A stretch of 64,000 bases of DNA from Clostridiales bacterium (GCA_012839095.1 DUOA01000127.1:1-64000), one strand, 5' to 3'; shown: positions 1-9,208, counted from the first letter of the stretch. Numbers and translations are program-made. The notes: a model not told the origin generated them from the sequence alone.

Positions 1-549
1 CTTCAATGCTTTCAGATATTCAATGCCCAGAATGGAGTTGCTTCCGGAGAGGGCTTTCTTTAGAACCTCATCGGGCAGTTTTTCGGATGAGGTTTTAGAA
101 TAGTCCATAATTCCATGGTATCGGGCTGCCGGATATGAAAAACCCTTTGCCAGATAACTTTTTAAAAGCATTCTATATTCTTCTGGCTCTGCGAGCAAAA
201 TAGCTGCAATCCGCTGGAGAGGTTCCAAGTCTCCTGTTTCACTCCCAAAACTTACATGGGTGGTTAAACCGGTATTATTAAGTGCCTGAATGCCTCCATA
301 AGCAAACAGCTCGGCAGTCTGAACGGCATAGACAAAGGGAAGCTCCAGCACCAGATCCACACCGCAGCGAACGGCAGTCTCCGCCCTGATCCATTTGTCG
401 GCGATGGCAGCTTCTCCCCTTTGGGTAAACTGACCGGACATTACAGCGACAGCATAATCTGCCTTTATTAGCTCCTTTGATTTTCTCAAATGGTAAAGAT
501 GCCCGAAATGAAAGGGGTTGTACTCTGCTATAATTCCCAGTACTCTCAT
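1..549 (-). CDS. tmcAL: tRNA(Met) cytidine acetate ligase, partial (3' end outside window)
   Basis: Reads leftward from an ATG at 549 with AAAGGAG just upstream and stays open for 183 codons to the window edge, so the C-terminal half is missing. The N-terminus has the nucleotidyltransferase signature GIIAEYNPFHFGHLYHL (residues 5-21), followed by VMSGQFTQRGEAA, both hallmarks of the YlbM/TmcAL family. This family activates acetate with ATP and places it on the wobble cytidine of elongator tRNA-Met. The divergent position next to pta-ackA fits an acetate-linked function and is common in Clostridia. Family identity is very likely; the exact activity is from family knowledge. Confidence 0.9.
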   Translation of the reverse strand, partial: MRVLGIIAEYNPFHFGHLYHLRKSKELIKADYAVAVMSGQFTQRGEAAIADKWIRAETAVRCGVDLVLELPFVYAVQTAELFAYGGIQALNNTGLTTHVSFGSETGDLEPLQRIAAILLAEPEEYRMLLKSYLAKGFSYPAARYHGIMDYSKTSSEKLPDEVLKKALSGSNSILGIEYLKALK

Positions 550-637
550 GCTTTTCTCCTTTGGGATAGTAGTTTTCCATTAAAGGTACAATATTGTCAG
601 ACGATAACCATGCTGAACGCAGTAAACAACTGTTAAT

Positions 638-666
638 ATTGTACTCATATTATGATTATGAGACAA
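638..666 (-). promoter_or_regulatory. Candidate sigma-A promoter for tmcAL
   Basis: On the minus strand, TTGTCT (666-661) is separated by 17 bases from TACAAT (643-638), about 90 bases before the tmcAL start. The spacer contains the palindrome CTCATA-N7-TATGAG. No other pair of boxes in this gap fits as well. Confidence 0.45.
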
Positions 667-742
667 GCATTATCTAAGTTTACCCGCCGGCTTTCTTTTG
701 GAGGATTTTGCCGATTAATGTAGAATTATATGTATTAGCTGT

Positions 743-771
743 TTGCTATTATCAATCCAAACAGTTATAAT
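743..771 (+). promoter_or_regulatory. Sigma-A promoter for pta-ackA
   Basis: TTGCTA (743-748), 17-base spacer, TATAAT (766-771). It lies about 47 bases upstream of the pta ATG and points the right way. Confidence 0.7.
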
Positions 772-818
772 AGATTGATAGAATACGTACAAACTGATGC
801 AGGAAAGGAGTTATATTA

Positions 819-1814
819 ATGAGTGTATTAGGAGAAATACGCAATAGAGCAGCGAAGCTGAATAAAACCATAGTCCTTCCCGAGGGAAGTGATGATCGCA
901 TAGTGGAAGCAGCTGCTATAGCAAACAAGGAGAGAATAGCCAGAATTATTCTGCTTGGCAATCCTGAGGAAACAGCAAAAAAGGCAGAAGCCAACGGCTG
1001 GGATCTGACCGGAGTAGAGGTGCTGGATCATCTTCAATCAGATAAAATGGAGTCTTACGTTAATGAGTTCACAGAGCTGAGAAAGAATAAGGGCATGACA
1101 GTGGAGAAAGCTGTTGAAATACTGAAGGATCCCCTCTATTTCGGGGTTATGATGGTGAAAATGGGTGATGCAGACGGGATGACTGCAGGTGCAGTTAACT
1201 CTACCAGTGATGTGCTTAGACCTGCGCTTCAGATTATCAAAACAGCACCGGGCATACCTGTAGTATCCAGTTGCTTTATTATTGAAATGCCGGATACAAG
1301 ATTTGGTGCCAATGGTGTATTCGTATATGGAGATTGCGGTGTCAATCCTGATCCCGATGCGGAACAGCTGGGAGCGATAGCGGTTTCCACTGCTCAGACC
1401 ATGAAACAGGTTGTCGGATACGAACCGGTTGTTGCATTGCTGTCATTCTCCACTAAGGGAAGTGCAGAGCATCCCAGAATTGACAAGGTCAGGGAAGCTG
1501 TTCGTATTGCACAGAAAATGGCACCGCATTTTCTGATAGACGGAGAATTGCAGGGAGATGCAGCCCTGGTTGAATCAGTTGCCAGAAGCAAGGCACCAGG
1601 CAGTAAGGTTGCAGGCAAAGCCAACGTGTTGGTTTTTCCTGATTTGGATTCAGGTAACATTGCTTACAAACTGACCCAGCGTCTGGCTGGTGCTGAAGCA
1701 GTCGGCCCTATTTGCCAGGGATTGGCCAAGCCTGTTAATGATTTATCCAGAGGCTGTAATGCAATGGATGTAGTGAATGCCGTTGCAGTAACTGTTCTTC
1801 AGTCAGAATTGTAG
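819..1814 (+). CDS. pta: Phosphate acetyltransferase
   Basis: Converts acetyl-CoA and phosphate to acetyl phosphate and CoA, the first step of ATP-yielding acetate formation. The 331-residue length matches the short, single-domain clostridial Pta. The family signature DADGMTAGAVNSTSDVLRPA is at about residues 117-136, and PEGSDDRIVEAA lies near the N-terminus. The ATG follows AGGAAAGGAG. It is 12 bases upstream of ackA and shares its promoter. The related phosphate butyryltransferase is less likely because the Pta signature is intact and ackA is adjacent. Confidence 0.96.
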   Translation: MSVLGEIRNRAAKLNKTIVLPEGSDDRIVEAAAIANKERIARIILLGNPEETAKKAEANGWDLTGVEVLDHLQSDKMESYVNEFTELRKNKGMTVEKAVEILKDPLYFGVMMVKMGDADGMTAGAVNSTSDVLRPALQIIKTAPGIPVVSSCFIIEMPDTRFGANGVFVYGDCGVNPDPDAEQLGAIAVSTAQTMKQVVGYEPVVALLSFSTKGSAEHPRIDKVREAVRIAQKMAPHFLIDGELQGDAALVESVARSKAPGSKVAGKANVLVFPDLDSGNIAYKLTQRLAGAEAVGPICQGLAKPVNDLSRGCNAMDVVNAVAVTVLQSEL

Positions 1815-1826
1815 GAGGTTTTTCGT

Positions 1827-3041
1827 ATGAAAGTGTTGGTAATCAATGCAGGGAGCTCCTCTCTGAAATATCAGCTGATCAATATGGAAGATGAAAGTGT
1901 CTTGGCCAAGGGGAATGCCGAGCGGATTGGAATTAATAACTCCTGTCTGAAACATACTGCAACAGGTATAGACAGTATTGAGCTTCAGGCAGAACTGCGG
2001 GATCATAAGGACGCGATAAAGCTGGTGATTGAGTCGCTTGTGCATCCTGAGTACGGGGTTATCAGGGACATGAGCGAAATAAAGGCAGTCGGTCATCGTG
2101 TGGTTCACGGGGGAGAAGCGTTCTCTCAATCGGTTCTCATTGACAATCAGGTTATGCAGGCCATTCAAAAGAACATTGAGCTGGCGCCTCTGCATAATCC
2201 GGCCAATATAATGGGGATTGAGGCTTGCCGGAGCATAATGCCGGATACGCCCATGACAGCTGTTTTTGATACAGCCTTCCATCAGACCATGCCTAAGAAG
2301 GCATTTTTGTATGCGGTTCCCTATCAGGCTTATGAAAAACACGGGGTACGCCGTTACGGCTTTCATGGAACTTCCCATAAATATGTGGCATTGCGAGCCG
2401 CTCAGCTGCTGAACAAACCAATAGAATCACTGAAAATTATTACCTGCCATTTGGGCAACGGCTCCAGTATTACTGCTGTGCTTAATGGAAAATCCGTCGA
2501 TACAAGTATGGGCTTTACTCCCCTGGAAGGGCTTCCCATGGGCACAAGGTCAGGCAACATCGATCCTGCCATCATTAGCTACATGATGGAAAAGGAGCAT
2601 CTGACCAGTGGAGAGGTGAATGAGACCCTGAACAAACGGTCAGGCGTACTTGGGTTGTCAGGTATCAGCAGTGATTTCCGCGATTTGGCCAAAGCGTCGG
2701 AAGATGGAGTGGAAAGAGCAAGAATTGCCCTGGATGTTTTCACTTACCAGGTTGAGAAGTTTATCGGTTCATATGCGGTTGCAATGGGCGGTGTGGACTG
2801 CATAGTTTTCACTGCAGGAATCGGAGAAAACACTCCCGCCATCCGGAAGGCATCCTGTTCCAATCTGAAGTTCTTAGGTTTTAAAATTGATGATGAAAAG
2901 AATGAAAGCATTCCTACAGCAAAGAAAGAGGGTATTATTACCACAGACGACTCCAGCGGTGTAGTTATGGTAATTCCAACAAATGAAGAGCTGATGATTG
3001 CCCGTGATACAATGGAGATAATCGGCTTGACAAATCCCTGA
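1827..3041 (+). CDS. ackA: Acetate kinase
   Basis: Transfers the phosphoryl group from acetyl phosphate to ADP, giving acetate and ATP. The protein has the usual size (404 residues) and the ASKHA-fold motifs: [13 protein letters not shown] (5-17), RVVHGGEAF, the catalytic region [32 protein letters not shown], and C-terminal [10 protein letters not shown] with the metal-binding Glu. A strong AGGAGG precedes the ATG. It is co-transcribed with pta, and the stop abuts the next frame. Confidence 0.97.
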   Translation: MKVLVINAGSSSLKYQLINMEDESVLAKGNAERIGINNSCLKHTATGIDSIELQAELRDHKDAIKLVIESLVHPEYGVIRDMSEIKAVGHRVVHGGEAFSQSVLIDNQVMQAIQKNIELAPLHNPANIMGIEACRSIMPDTPMTAVFDTAFHQTMPKKAFLYAVPYQAYEKHGVRRYGFHGTSHKYVALRAAQLLNKPIESLKIITCHLGNGSSITAVLNGKSVDTSMGFTPLEGLPMGTRSGNIDPAIISYMMEKEHLTSGEVNETLNKRSGVLGLSGISSDFRDLAKASEDGVERARIALDVFTYQVEKFIGSYAVAMGGVDCIVFTAGIGENTPAIRKASCSNLKFLGFKIDDEKNESIPTAKKEGIITTDDSSGVVMVIPTNEELMIARDTMEIIGLTNP

Positions 3042-3083
3042 GTGAAAACTATAATTAGAAATCGGAGTTACGAGGTGAGGTTC

Positions 3084-3617
3084 TTGATTGTCAATGTATC
3101 GGATATCCTGCAGGAAGCAGGCTCCGTCTTAAGCATTCAAAACAGCCTGAACCTTGGGAATATAACCTGGCAGGGTGAGCCTCTGCGGTTTAAAGAACCT
3201 CTGTCCATAACAGGGACTCTGACCAACAGCGGCGGAGCCCTGATTCTGAATGCGGACATCCGGGGAAAGATCATTCTTCAATGCGGTTCCTGTTTGGAGA
3301 GCTTTGAGAAGAATCTTGATTTTACCGTAAAGGCAAGGCTGGTAGGACCATCAAATAACACAGAACCGGATGATTTTGTATTCGAGGGAGTCGAAGTAGA
3401 CATTTCGGATATGGTCTGGGAGTTTTTGCTTCTGGAGATACCCATCCGAAGACGATGCAAAGATCCTTGCAAAGGGCTGTGTCCGGAATGTGGAGTTAAT
3501 TTGAATCGTGAAACCTGTCAATGCGCCGGTTCGGAAGAGAGTGATCAAAGCCTTGCACTCGACCAGCGATTGCAGGTGCTGAAGGATTACTTTTCCGCCG
3601 AGAGCAAGGAGGTGTAG
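3084..3617 (+). CDS. yceD: YceD/DUF177 family protein (YlbN)
   Basis: Small protein almost always encoded just before rpmF; in other bacteria the family is linked to 23S rRNA or ribosomal large-subunit maturation. I chose the TTG at 3084 because GAGGTG sits 6 bases before it and the resulting N-terminus (IVNVSDILQEAGS) matches how family members start; a GTG at 3042 would add 14 residues. Two CxxC pairs (CGSC near the middle, CPEC near the C-terminus) suggest metal binding. The stop is 3 bases before rpmF. Confidence 0.85.
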   Translation: MIVNVSDILQEAGSVLSIQNSLNLGNITWQGEPLRFKEPLSITGTLTNSGGALILNADIRGKIILQCGSCLESFEKNLDFTVKARLVGPSNNTEPDDFVFEGVEVDISDMVWEFLLLEIPIRRRCKDPCKGLCPECGVNLNRETCQCAGSEESDQSLALDQRLQVLKDYFSAESKEV

Positions 3618-3620
3618 AAA

Positions 3621-3800
3621 ATGGCAGTACCCAAGAAAAAAACATCCAAAGGAAGAAGAGACAGAAGAAGAGCGAATTGGAAGCTGAGCCTTCCCGGCGT
3701 TGTGGATTGCCCGCAATGCGGAGAGTCAAAGCTTAGTCATCGCGTATGCAAAAAATGCGGATATTATGATAAAAAACAGGTAATTGATGTAGCAGAATAA
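3621..3800 (+). CDS. rpmF: Ribosomal protein bL32, zinc-ribbon form
   Basis: 59-residue basic protein starting [19 protein letters not shown], a classic bL32 N-terminus. It keeps four cysteines as CPQC (30-33) and CKKC (44-47), so it is the zinc-binding form rather than the zinc-free paralogue. GGAGGTG precedes the ATG, 3 bases after yceD. A clear terminator follows. Confidence 0.97.
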   Translation: MAVPKKKTSKGRRDRRRANWKLSLPGVVDCPQCGESKLSHRVCKKCGYYDKKQVIDVAE

Positions 3801-3814
3801 TTTTGCAGCCAGAG

Positions 3815-3842
3815 GGGCATCTCTTAAGGAGATGTCCTTTTC
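3815..3842 (+). terminator. Intrinsic terminator after rpmF
   Basis: Nine-base stem GGGCATCTC / GAGATGTCC (3815-3823 with 3829-3837, one G-U pair), 5-base loop, then a T-rich run. It separates the pta-ackA-yceD-rpmF unit from fapR. Confidence 0.85.
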
Positions 3843-3884
3843 TGCTTTTAGTCAGTCTTTTTTTATGAAAGCACATAATAGGTA

Positions 3885-3913
3885 TTGCAAAACCGAACAA
3901 ACTCCTTTATACT
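3885..3913 (+). promoter_or_regulatory. Sigma-A promoter of the fapR-plsX-fab operon
   Basis: TTGCAA (3885-3890), 17-base spacer, TATACT (3908-3913). It lies 65 bases upstream of fapR and is followed at once by a FapR-like operator. Confidence 0.65.
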
Positions 3914-3917
3914 AGTT

Positions 3918-3934
3918 CTAACATCTGGTACTAA
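3918..3934 (+). promoter_or_regulatory. Candidate FapR operator
   Basis: The minus strand reads TTAGTACCAGATGTTAG, closely resembling the Bacillus FapR site remembered as TTAGTACCTAGTCTTAA. It begins 5 bases after the -10 box and would cover the transcription start, where FapR acts in Bacillus. This suggests FapR represses its own operon until malonyl-CoA or malonyl-ACP rises. Confidence 0.6.
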
Positions 3935-3978
3935 TAACAGATAGTACGATACTGCAATATTTTGTCTGAGGTGAAAAA

Positions 3979-4560
3979 ATGGCAAGAAACACCATGCCGA
4001 AAAAGGAAAGGCAGAATGCATTGGTTGAAGTCCTGAGGGAGGATCCATTCATTACCGACGAGGAACTCAGTGAAGCCTTTAATGTCAGCATACAAACCAT
4101 ACGTCTGGATCGGCTGGAGCTGGGCATTCCTGAACTGCGTGAGCGTATCCGCTCTGTAGCTTCAGAGAATCAGAACAAGCTCAGGACAATTGATGCCAGG
4201 GAAGTTATAGGTGAAATTGTAGATCTTGAGCTGGGTGCCAGCGGAATCTCTATTTTGCAGACCACTGAGGAAATGGTCTTTGAACGGACACAGATAGTAC
4301 GAGGCCACTATATCTTTGCTCAGGCTGAATCTCTGGCCATAGCCGTAATTGATGCAAAAGTTGCGCTGACCGGGGTAGCCAATATCAAATACAAGACACC
4401 AATTTTTGCCGGAGACAAACTGGTGGCTAAGGCACAGGTGGTTCGTACGAGAGGCAACAAGTACTTTGTATGGGTCTTTACCAAGGTTAGGCATCAGGAA
4501 GCTTTTAGGGGAAAATTTATACTGGTGAGCTTAGGAGAGGACAGGGAGGAGAAATCATGA
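3979..4560 (+). CDS. fapR: FapR, malonyl-CoA-responsive repressor of lipid synthesis
   Basis: 193-residue regulator with an N-terminal helix-turn-helix (about 24-60, including [20 protein letters not shown]) and a C-terminal hot-dog thioesterase-like domain that in the family binds malonyl-CoA/ACP without hydrolysis. GAGGTG precedes the ATG. Its TGA overlaps the plsX ATG by 4 bases (ATGA), so the two are translationally coupled. The preceding operator supports autoregulation. Confidence 0.93.
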   Translation: MARNTMPKKERQNALVEVLREDPFITDEELSEAFNVSIQTIRLDRLELGIPELRERIRSVASENQNKLRTIDAREVIGEIVDLELGASGISILQTTEEMVFERTQIVRGHYIFAQAESLAIAVIDAKVALTGVANIKYKTPIFAGDKLVAKAQVVRTRGNKYFVWVFTKVRHQEAFRGKFILVSLGEDREEKS

Positions 4561-5558
4561 GAATTATTGTTGACGGCATGGGAGGGGATCACGCGCCTGG
4601 TGAAATTGTTAAAGGCAGTCTGGAAGCCGTAAAGGAATATGGAATACACATTACTCTGACAGGCGACAGTCAAAGGCTGGAGCAGGAACTGAGGAACCTG
4701 AAGGCACCAATGGATTCCTTTACTATTGTCCATGCCTCCCAGCTAATTACCATGGAAGAAAGCCCGGTAGCTGCCATAAGAAGGAAAAAGGACAGTTCAA
4801 TGGTAAGAGCCATGGAAATGATCCGTGAAGATTCCAACAGCGTCCTGATCTCAGCAGGAAGCACCGGTGCCTTGCTGGCAGGCGGGTTGTTGAAGGTAGG
4901 CCGTATTAAGGGTATAGATCGCCCTGCCCTGACCTCACTGCTTCCTAATCGCAAAAACGGAACCCTTCTTCTGGATATGGGAGCCAATACTGAATGCAAG
5001 CCTGAAAATCTGCTGCAATTTGCCATTATGGGCAAGATTTATATGGAAAAGGTCCTTAGCAGAAAGAATCCGACTGTAGGTCTTCTTAATATTGGTACTG
5101 AAGAGACCAAGGGCAGTGAATTGTACAAATCCGCACATCAAATGATGAAGAAAGCAGAAAATTTGAACTTTATCGGAAATGTGGAAGCAAGAGATGTACC
5201 TGAGGGAGTTGTGGATATTCTGGTCTGCGACGGCTTTACCGGAAATATTGTGCTGAAATACACGGAAGGTTTGGCGCTGAGCCTGTTTGGCATGCTGAAA
5301 GAGTTAATGATGAAAAATACTATAAGCAAGCTGGCGGCTCTGATGCTCAAGCCCGGTCTGAGACAATTTAAAAAGACAATGGATTATGCAGAAGTCGGAG
5401 GAGCTCCATTGCTGGGCATAAAGGGAGGTATTATCAAAGCCCATGGCAGTTCCAATGCAACTGCTGTAAAGAACGCCATACGCCAGGGAAAACTCTTTCT
5501 TGAAAACAAAGTTCTGGAAAGCATACAGAGTTCGGTTACAGCAATCGGGGATGACTGA
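4557..5558 (+). CDS. plsX: Phosphate acyltransferase PlsX
   Basis: Makes acyl-phosphate from acyl-ACP, the first step of phosphatidic acid synthesis in the PlsX/PlsY pathway. The 333-residue length is normal. It begins [20 protein letters not shown], the PlsX signature, and contains [21 protein letters not shown] and [12 protein letters not shown]. The start overlaps the fapR stop. In many Firmicutes fabH follows plsX; here a 123-base gap leads directly to fabD. Confidence 0.96.
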   Translation: MRIIVDGMGGDHAPGEIVKGSLEAVKEYGIHITLTGDSQRLEQELRNLKAPMDSFTIVHASQLITMEESPVAAIRRKKDSSMVRAMEMIREDSNSVLISAGSTGALLAGGLLKVGRIKGIDRPALTSLLPNRKNGTLLLDMGANTECKPENLLQFAIMGKIYMEKVLSRKNPTVGLLNIGTEETKGSELYKSAHQMMKKAENLNFIGNVEARDVPEGVVDILVCDGFTGNIVLKYTEGLALSLFGMLKELMMKNTISKLAALMLKPGLRQFKKTMDYAEVGGAPLLGIKGGIIKAHGSSNATAVKNAIRQGKLFLENKVLESIQSSVTAIGDD

Positions 5559-5681
5559 CTATTGCCGGACATAAAAAGATGATAATACCTGCTCGGCAGG
5601 CTTTGAAGACGGCCCGACCCGGGCATCCAATGCTAAAAAGGCCTGTGATGCAGAACAAATCAGACAGAAAGGCTGGACTTT

Positions 5682-6626
5682 ATGAAAACTGCCTTTGTAT
5701 TTCCCGGACAAGGTGCCCAATACACAGGTATGGGAAAGGAATTATACAATAATTTTGAGCTTATAAGAAAAATATATGATGAAACCGACGACATACTGGG
5801 TGAAGGGTTTGTTAATCTCATTTTTAACGGAACGGATGAAGACTTAAAAAGGACGGAAAATGCTCAGCCAGGCATTCTGATGATGAGTACAGCTATCAGC
5901 GAACTATTGAAAAGCGAAGGCATTTTCCCCGTAATGACTGCGGGGCTCAGCCTGGGTGAGTACAGCGCTCTGGTATCAGCTAATTCCATCTCCTATACGG
6001 AGGCAGTTCCTCTTGTTAGAAGAAGAGGTCGTCTTATGGATGAAGCAGCACCCAATGGGAAGGGTACCATGACAGCCATTTTGGGTCTGGATGCAGACAA
6101 ACTGCTTAGCTGCTGTGAGCAGGCATCAGAGTACGGCACTGTATCAATTGCCAACTACAATTGCCCGGGGCAGCTGGTGATAACCGGTGAGGTTCAGGCT
6201 GTGGGCAAGGCATCTGAGTTAGCAAAGCAGGCTGGAGCAAGGCGGGTTGTGCCTCTTGCTGTAAGCGGGCCCTTTCACTCGCCTCTGCTTAAAGAAGCAG
6301 GCGAGGCTTTGGCTGAGCTTTTAGAAAAAGCCAATATTAAGCCGCCTGAAGTTCCTGTGATATCCAATGTAACCGCATTACCCACTGCAGGCACGGATGA
6401 GATACGCAGTCTGCTGGCCAGGCAGGTAAGCAGCCCCGTTCGCTGGGAGGAATCCATACGTTATATGCTTTCCCAAGGGGTGGATACCTTTATTGAGGTA
6501 GGGCCGGGCAGGACCTTAACCGGTTTTATGAAAAAAATTGACAAGACTGCAGCTGTTTATAATGTGGAAGATATGGCTTCTTTGGAAACTGTTTTGGAGC
6601 TGACAGATGCAGCATTGGAGGTGTAA
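5682..6626 (+). CDS. fabD: Malonyl-CoA:ACP transacylase
   Basis: Loads malonyl groups onto ACP for fatty-acid elongation. 314 residues with FPGQGAQ at 7-13, the nucleophile elbow GLSLGEYSAL with Ser90, and the catalytic His in SGPFHSPLL at about residue 201. The N-terminal frame and the spacing to fabG (2 bases) fit an operon. Confidence 0.96.
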   Translation: MKTAFVFPGQGAQYTGMGKELYNNFELIRKIYDETDDILGEGFVNLIFNGTDEDLKRTENAQPGILMMSTAISELLKSEGIFPVMTAGLSLGEYSALVSANSISYTEAVPLVRRRGRLMDEAAPNGKGTMTAILGLDADKLLSCCEQASEYGTVSIANYNCPGQLVITGEVQAVGKASELAKQAGARRVVPLAVSGPFHSPLLKEAGEALAELLEKANIKPPEVPVISNVTALPTAGTDEIRSLLARQVSSPVRWEESIRYMLSQGVDTFIEVGPGRTLTGFMKKIDKTAAVYNVEDMASLETVLELTDAALEV

Positions 6627-6628
6627 AG

Positions 6629-7372
6629 ATGAATCTAAGGGGAAAAACAGCTCTGATAACCGGTGCTTCTAGGGGAATTGGCAGGGCATGCGCCTTGAAG
6701 CTGGCGGAATCCGGAGCGGATATAGCTGTTAACTATTCCAGCAACAAAGTTCTGGCGGAAGAAGTTGTTAGGATGATACGGCAAATGGGGCGGCAGGCTG
6801 TAGCTGTACAGGCAGACGTATCCAGGCAGAAGGAAGCTGAGGCTATGGTGGAGACAGCCATTGATGCCTTAGGCGGCCTTGACATTCTGATAAACAATGC
6901 CGGCATAACCAGGGATGCACTGCTCATCCGAATGAAGGAAGAGGATTGGGTGGAGGTACTGAATACCAATTTAAGCAGTGTCTTTTTTACAACAAAAGCT
7001 GCTGTCAAATACATGATGAAAAAGCGCAGGGGAAGAATCATTAACATATCCTCGGTAATCGGTATGACAGGGAATGCAGGGCAGGCTAATTATTCTGCTT
7101 CCAAAGCCGGTATTGTAGGATTTTCCAAGTCGATAGCCAGGGAACTGGCTCAACGGAATATATTGGTCAATGTAATTGCGCCGGGTTTTATCGAGACGGA
7201 TATGACAAATATCCTGAGTGAGAAGCAAAAGGATGCAATTTTGTCCATGATTCCACTGGGGCGGTATGGCAAACCGGAGGATATAGCTAATCTGGCTGCA
7301 TTCCTGGCATCCGACGAAAGCGGCTATCTGACCGGACAGGTCATACCGGTTGACGGAGGAATGAATATGTAA
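6629..7372 (+). CDS. fabG: 3-oxoacyl-ACP reductase
   Basis: NADPH-dependent short-chain dehydrogenase reducing beta-ketoacyl-ACP. 247 residues with the cofactor motif TGASRGIG (11-18), NNAG (89-92), the catalytic Ser at 141/142 and YSASK with Tyr155 and Lys159. The C-terminus LTGQVIPVDGGMNM is typical of FabG. GGAGGTG at the fabD stop serves as its ribosome-binding site. Confidence 0.96.
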   Translation: MNLRGKTALITGASRGIGRACALKLAESGADIAVNYSSNKVLAEEVVRMIRQMGRQAVAVQADVSRQKEAEAMVETAIDALGGLDILINNAGITRDALLIRMKEEDWVEVLNTNLSSVFFTTKAAVKYMMKKRRGRIINISSVIGMTGNAGQANYSASKAGIVGFSKSIARELAQRNILVNVIAPGFIETDMTNILSEKQKDAILSMIPLGRYGKPEDIANLAAFLASDESGYLTGQVIPVDGGMNM

Positions 7373-7435
7373 TAATATGTTTAAGTGCTACATATTATTA
7401 GCAGAATACCATGATGCCGAGAGGAGGTGAATCAG

Positions 7436-7660
7436 GTGTTTGAAAAGGTGAGAGATATAATTGCTGAGCAGTTGGGAATAGAGGCAGGCGATATTAAAAT
7501 GGAATCTTCCTTTGTGGATGATTTGGGAGCAGACTCTTTGGATATCGTGGAGTTAATTATGGCACTGGAAGAGGAATTCAATATGGAAATTCCTGATGAA
7601 GAGGCAGAAAAGATATCCACTGTAGGCGATGTTGTGGAATATATCAAATCGCATTCTTAA
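7436..7660 (+). CDS. acpP: Acyl carrier protein
   Basis: Small acidic carrier for fatty-acid intermediates. With the GTG at 7436 the protein has 74 residues and starts [13 protein letters not shown] after Met. Ser34 in the conserved GADSLD motif takes the phosphopantetheine arm. I chose this start because GAGGAGGTGA (7421-7430) lies 5 bases upstream; a GTG at 7427 would fall inside the ribosome-binding site. A strong hairpin follows the stop. Confidence 0.95.
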   Translation: MFEKVRDIIAEQLGIEAGDIKMESSFVDDLGADSLDIVELIMALEEEFNMEIPDEEAEKISTVGDVVEYIKSHS

Positions 7661-7671
7661 TTTTTCATTCC

Positions 7672-7701
7672 GATCGGATTCCCATAGAAGGGAATCCGAT
7701 C
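7672..7701 (+). repeat. Perfect 12-base inverted repeat after acpP
   Basis: GATCGGATTCCC (7672-7683) and GGGAATCCGATC (7690-7701) form a perfect 12-bp stem with a 6-base loop. No T-run follows, so it is not a standard intrinsic terminator. It could be a processing site, mRNA stabiliser or weak attenuator between acpP and fabF. Confidence 0.75.
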
Positions 7702-7770
7702 ACATTATCACTAACAGGCACTTATATTTTTATTTTATCATGTTAAGAATTTGAACGTTTTTATAGACAT

Positions 7771-7787
7771 TTAGTAGAACATTTTAA
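7771..7787 (+). promoter_or_regulatory. Possible second FapR operator, upstream of fabF
   Basis: TTAGTAGAACATTTTAA matches the remembered FapR consensus TTAGTACCTAGTCTTAA at 11 of 17 positions. It lies 45 bases before fabF and just after a TATAGA element (7762-7767) that could be a -10 box, but no good -35 box is visible. Confidence 0.35.
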
Positions 7788-7831
7788 ATATCCTGCATAA
7801 TTCTGCTCCCAGACTAACAGGAGGTGCACAA

Positions 7832-9079
7832 ATGAACAGAAGAGTAGTAGTGACCGGAATGGGAGCCATCACACCGCTTGGTAATGATGTGGATTCATTC
7901 TGGAGTAATGTAAAAAATGGCAGCTGTGGAATAAAAAGAATTTCGCGTTTTGACACCGAACAATTTGATTCCAAAATTGCTGCAGAAGTTGCAGGCTTTG
8001 ATCCTCAGGATTATATGGATAAAAAGGAAGCCCGGCGAATGGATCGCTATACCCAATATGCTATGGCAGCTGCTGCAATGGCTGTCAGTCAGGCTGAATT
8101 GAATGTGGGAAGAATAAATTCCGAACGTTTCGGGGTGATACTCGGGACCGGCATTGGGGGCATAGAAACCCTGCAAAACCAGGCCGGTGTTTTGGCCGCC
8201 AAAGGCCCCGGCCGGATCAGTCCTTTTTTTGTACCCATGATGATTGGAAATATGGCAGCAGGTCAAATCTCCATCGCATATGGAGCAAAGGGACCCAATT
8301 CCACGGTTGTTACAGCCTGTGCTTCTGCAACCAATGCTATCGGGGAAGCCTTCAGGGCTGTTCGCAGTGGTTTTGCAGATGTGCTGATTACCGGCGGCAG
8401 TGAGGCCCCGATTACCCCTTTGGCTTTGGCAGGCTTTTGTGCTATGAGGGCACTATCCACCTGTGATAATCCTCAATCAGCCTGCAGGCCTTTTGACCTG
8501 AATCGAGACGGATTTGTTATGGGAGAAGGGGCCGGCATCCTGGTACTGGAAAGCTATGAGCATGCAATCAGACGTGGTGCGAATATTATTGCTGAGATTT
8601 CAGGCTATGGACTGACTGCTGATGCATACCATATTACTGCCCCGGCTCCCGGAGGCGAAGGGGGAGCACGGGCTATGAGGGATGCGTTGGCTGATGCAGG
8701 CACGGCAGCCGAGGAAGTTGACTATATCAATGCTCACGGTACTTCCACACCTTATAATGATAAATATGAAACTGCTGCAATAAAGTCCGTATTTGGAGCT
8801 CATGCCGATCAATTGGCTGTAAGTTCGACCAAATCCATGACCGGACATCTTCTGGGAGCTGCAGGCGGATTGGAGGCTATAATAATGATAAAATCCATCG
8901 AAGAACAATTTATCCCGCCTACAATTAATTATGAGACACCGGATCCTGAATGCGATCTGGATTATGTACCTAATAAGGGACGTCATGCCAACGTTGAAGT
9001 AGTCATGTCCAATTCTTTTGGATTTGGAGGACAGAATGCCTGTTTGGTAGCCAGAAAATTCTATGAACAGGCAGTCTGA
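7832..9079 (+). CDS. fabF: 3-oxoacyl-ACP synthase II
   Basis: Condenses malonyl-ACP with acyl-ACP in each elongation round. 415 residues with Cys163 in [14 protein letters not shown], His in [11 protein letters not shown] (about 304) and His in [13 protein letters not shown] (about 340), giving the Cys-His-His triad of FabB/FabF. GGAGGTG precedes the ATG. No FabH-type synthase is encoded in this cluster, so chain initiation must be handled elsewhere or by FabF. Confidence 0.96.
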   Translation: MNRRVVVTGMGAITPLGNDVDSFWSNVKNGSCGIKRISRFDTEQFDSKIAAEVAGFDPQDYMDKKEARRMDRYTQYAMAAAAMAVSQAELNVGRINSERFGVILGTGIGGIETLQNQAGVLAAKGPGRISPFFVPMMIGNMAAGQISIAYGAKGPNSTVVTACASATNAIGEAFRAVRSGFADVLITGGSEAPITPLALAGFCAMRALSTCDNPQSACRPFDLNRDGFVMGEGAGILVLESYEHAIRRGANIIAEISGYGLTADAYHITAPAPGGEGGARAMRDALADAGTAAEEVDYINAHGTSTPYNDKYETAAIKSVFGAHADQLAVSSTKSMTGHLLGAAGGLEAIIMIKSIEEQFIPPTINYETPDPECDLDYVPNKGRHANVEVVMSNSFGFGGQNACLVARKFYEQAV

Positions 9080-9098
9080 ATATACTATTCGGTATGTA

Positions 9099-9119
9099 CC
9101 GTCCATCGTACTTGGACGG
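9099..9119 (+). repeat. Small inverted repeat after fabF
   Basis: CCGTCCA (9099-9105) and TGGACGG (9113-9119) form a 7-bp stem. It may assist 3'-end formation together with the terminator-like hairpin 14 bases downstream. Confidence 0.5.
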
Positions 9120-9132
9120 CGGAATTTGAGAA

Positions 9133-9176
9133 GGGCGCTGACTTGTCTGTCCGGCAGGTCAGTCGTCCTTTATTTT
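9133..9176 (+). terminator. Intrinsic terminator after fabF
   Basis: Long imperfect stem GGGCGCTGACTTG / CAGGTCAGTCGTCC around a 9-base loop, followed by CTTTATTTT. It closes the fatty-acid operon just before the rnc promoter. Confidence 0.7.
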
Positions 9177-9179
9177 CGA

Positions 9180-9208
9180 TTGATAAAAGGATGAAATCCG
9201 TTTATAAT
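9180..9208 (+). promoter_or_regulatory. Sigma-A promoter for rnc-smc-ftsY
   Basis: TTGATA (9180-9185), 17-base spacer, TATAAT (9203-9208). It lies 41 bases upstream of the rnc ATG. Confidence 0.75.

Noticed and set aside
1803-2378. Long open frame antisense to ackA
   Set aside because: It lies fully opposite a well-supported gene, has no ribosome-binding site and encodes no recognisable protein.
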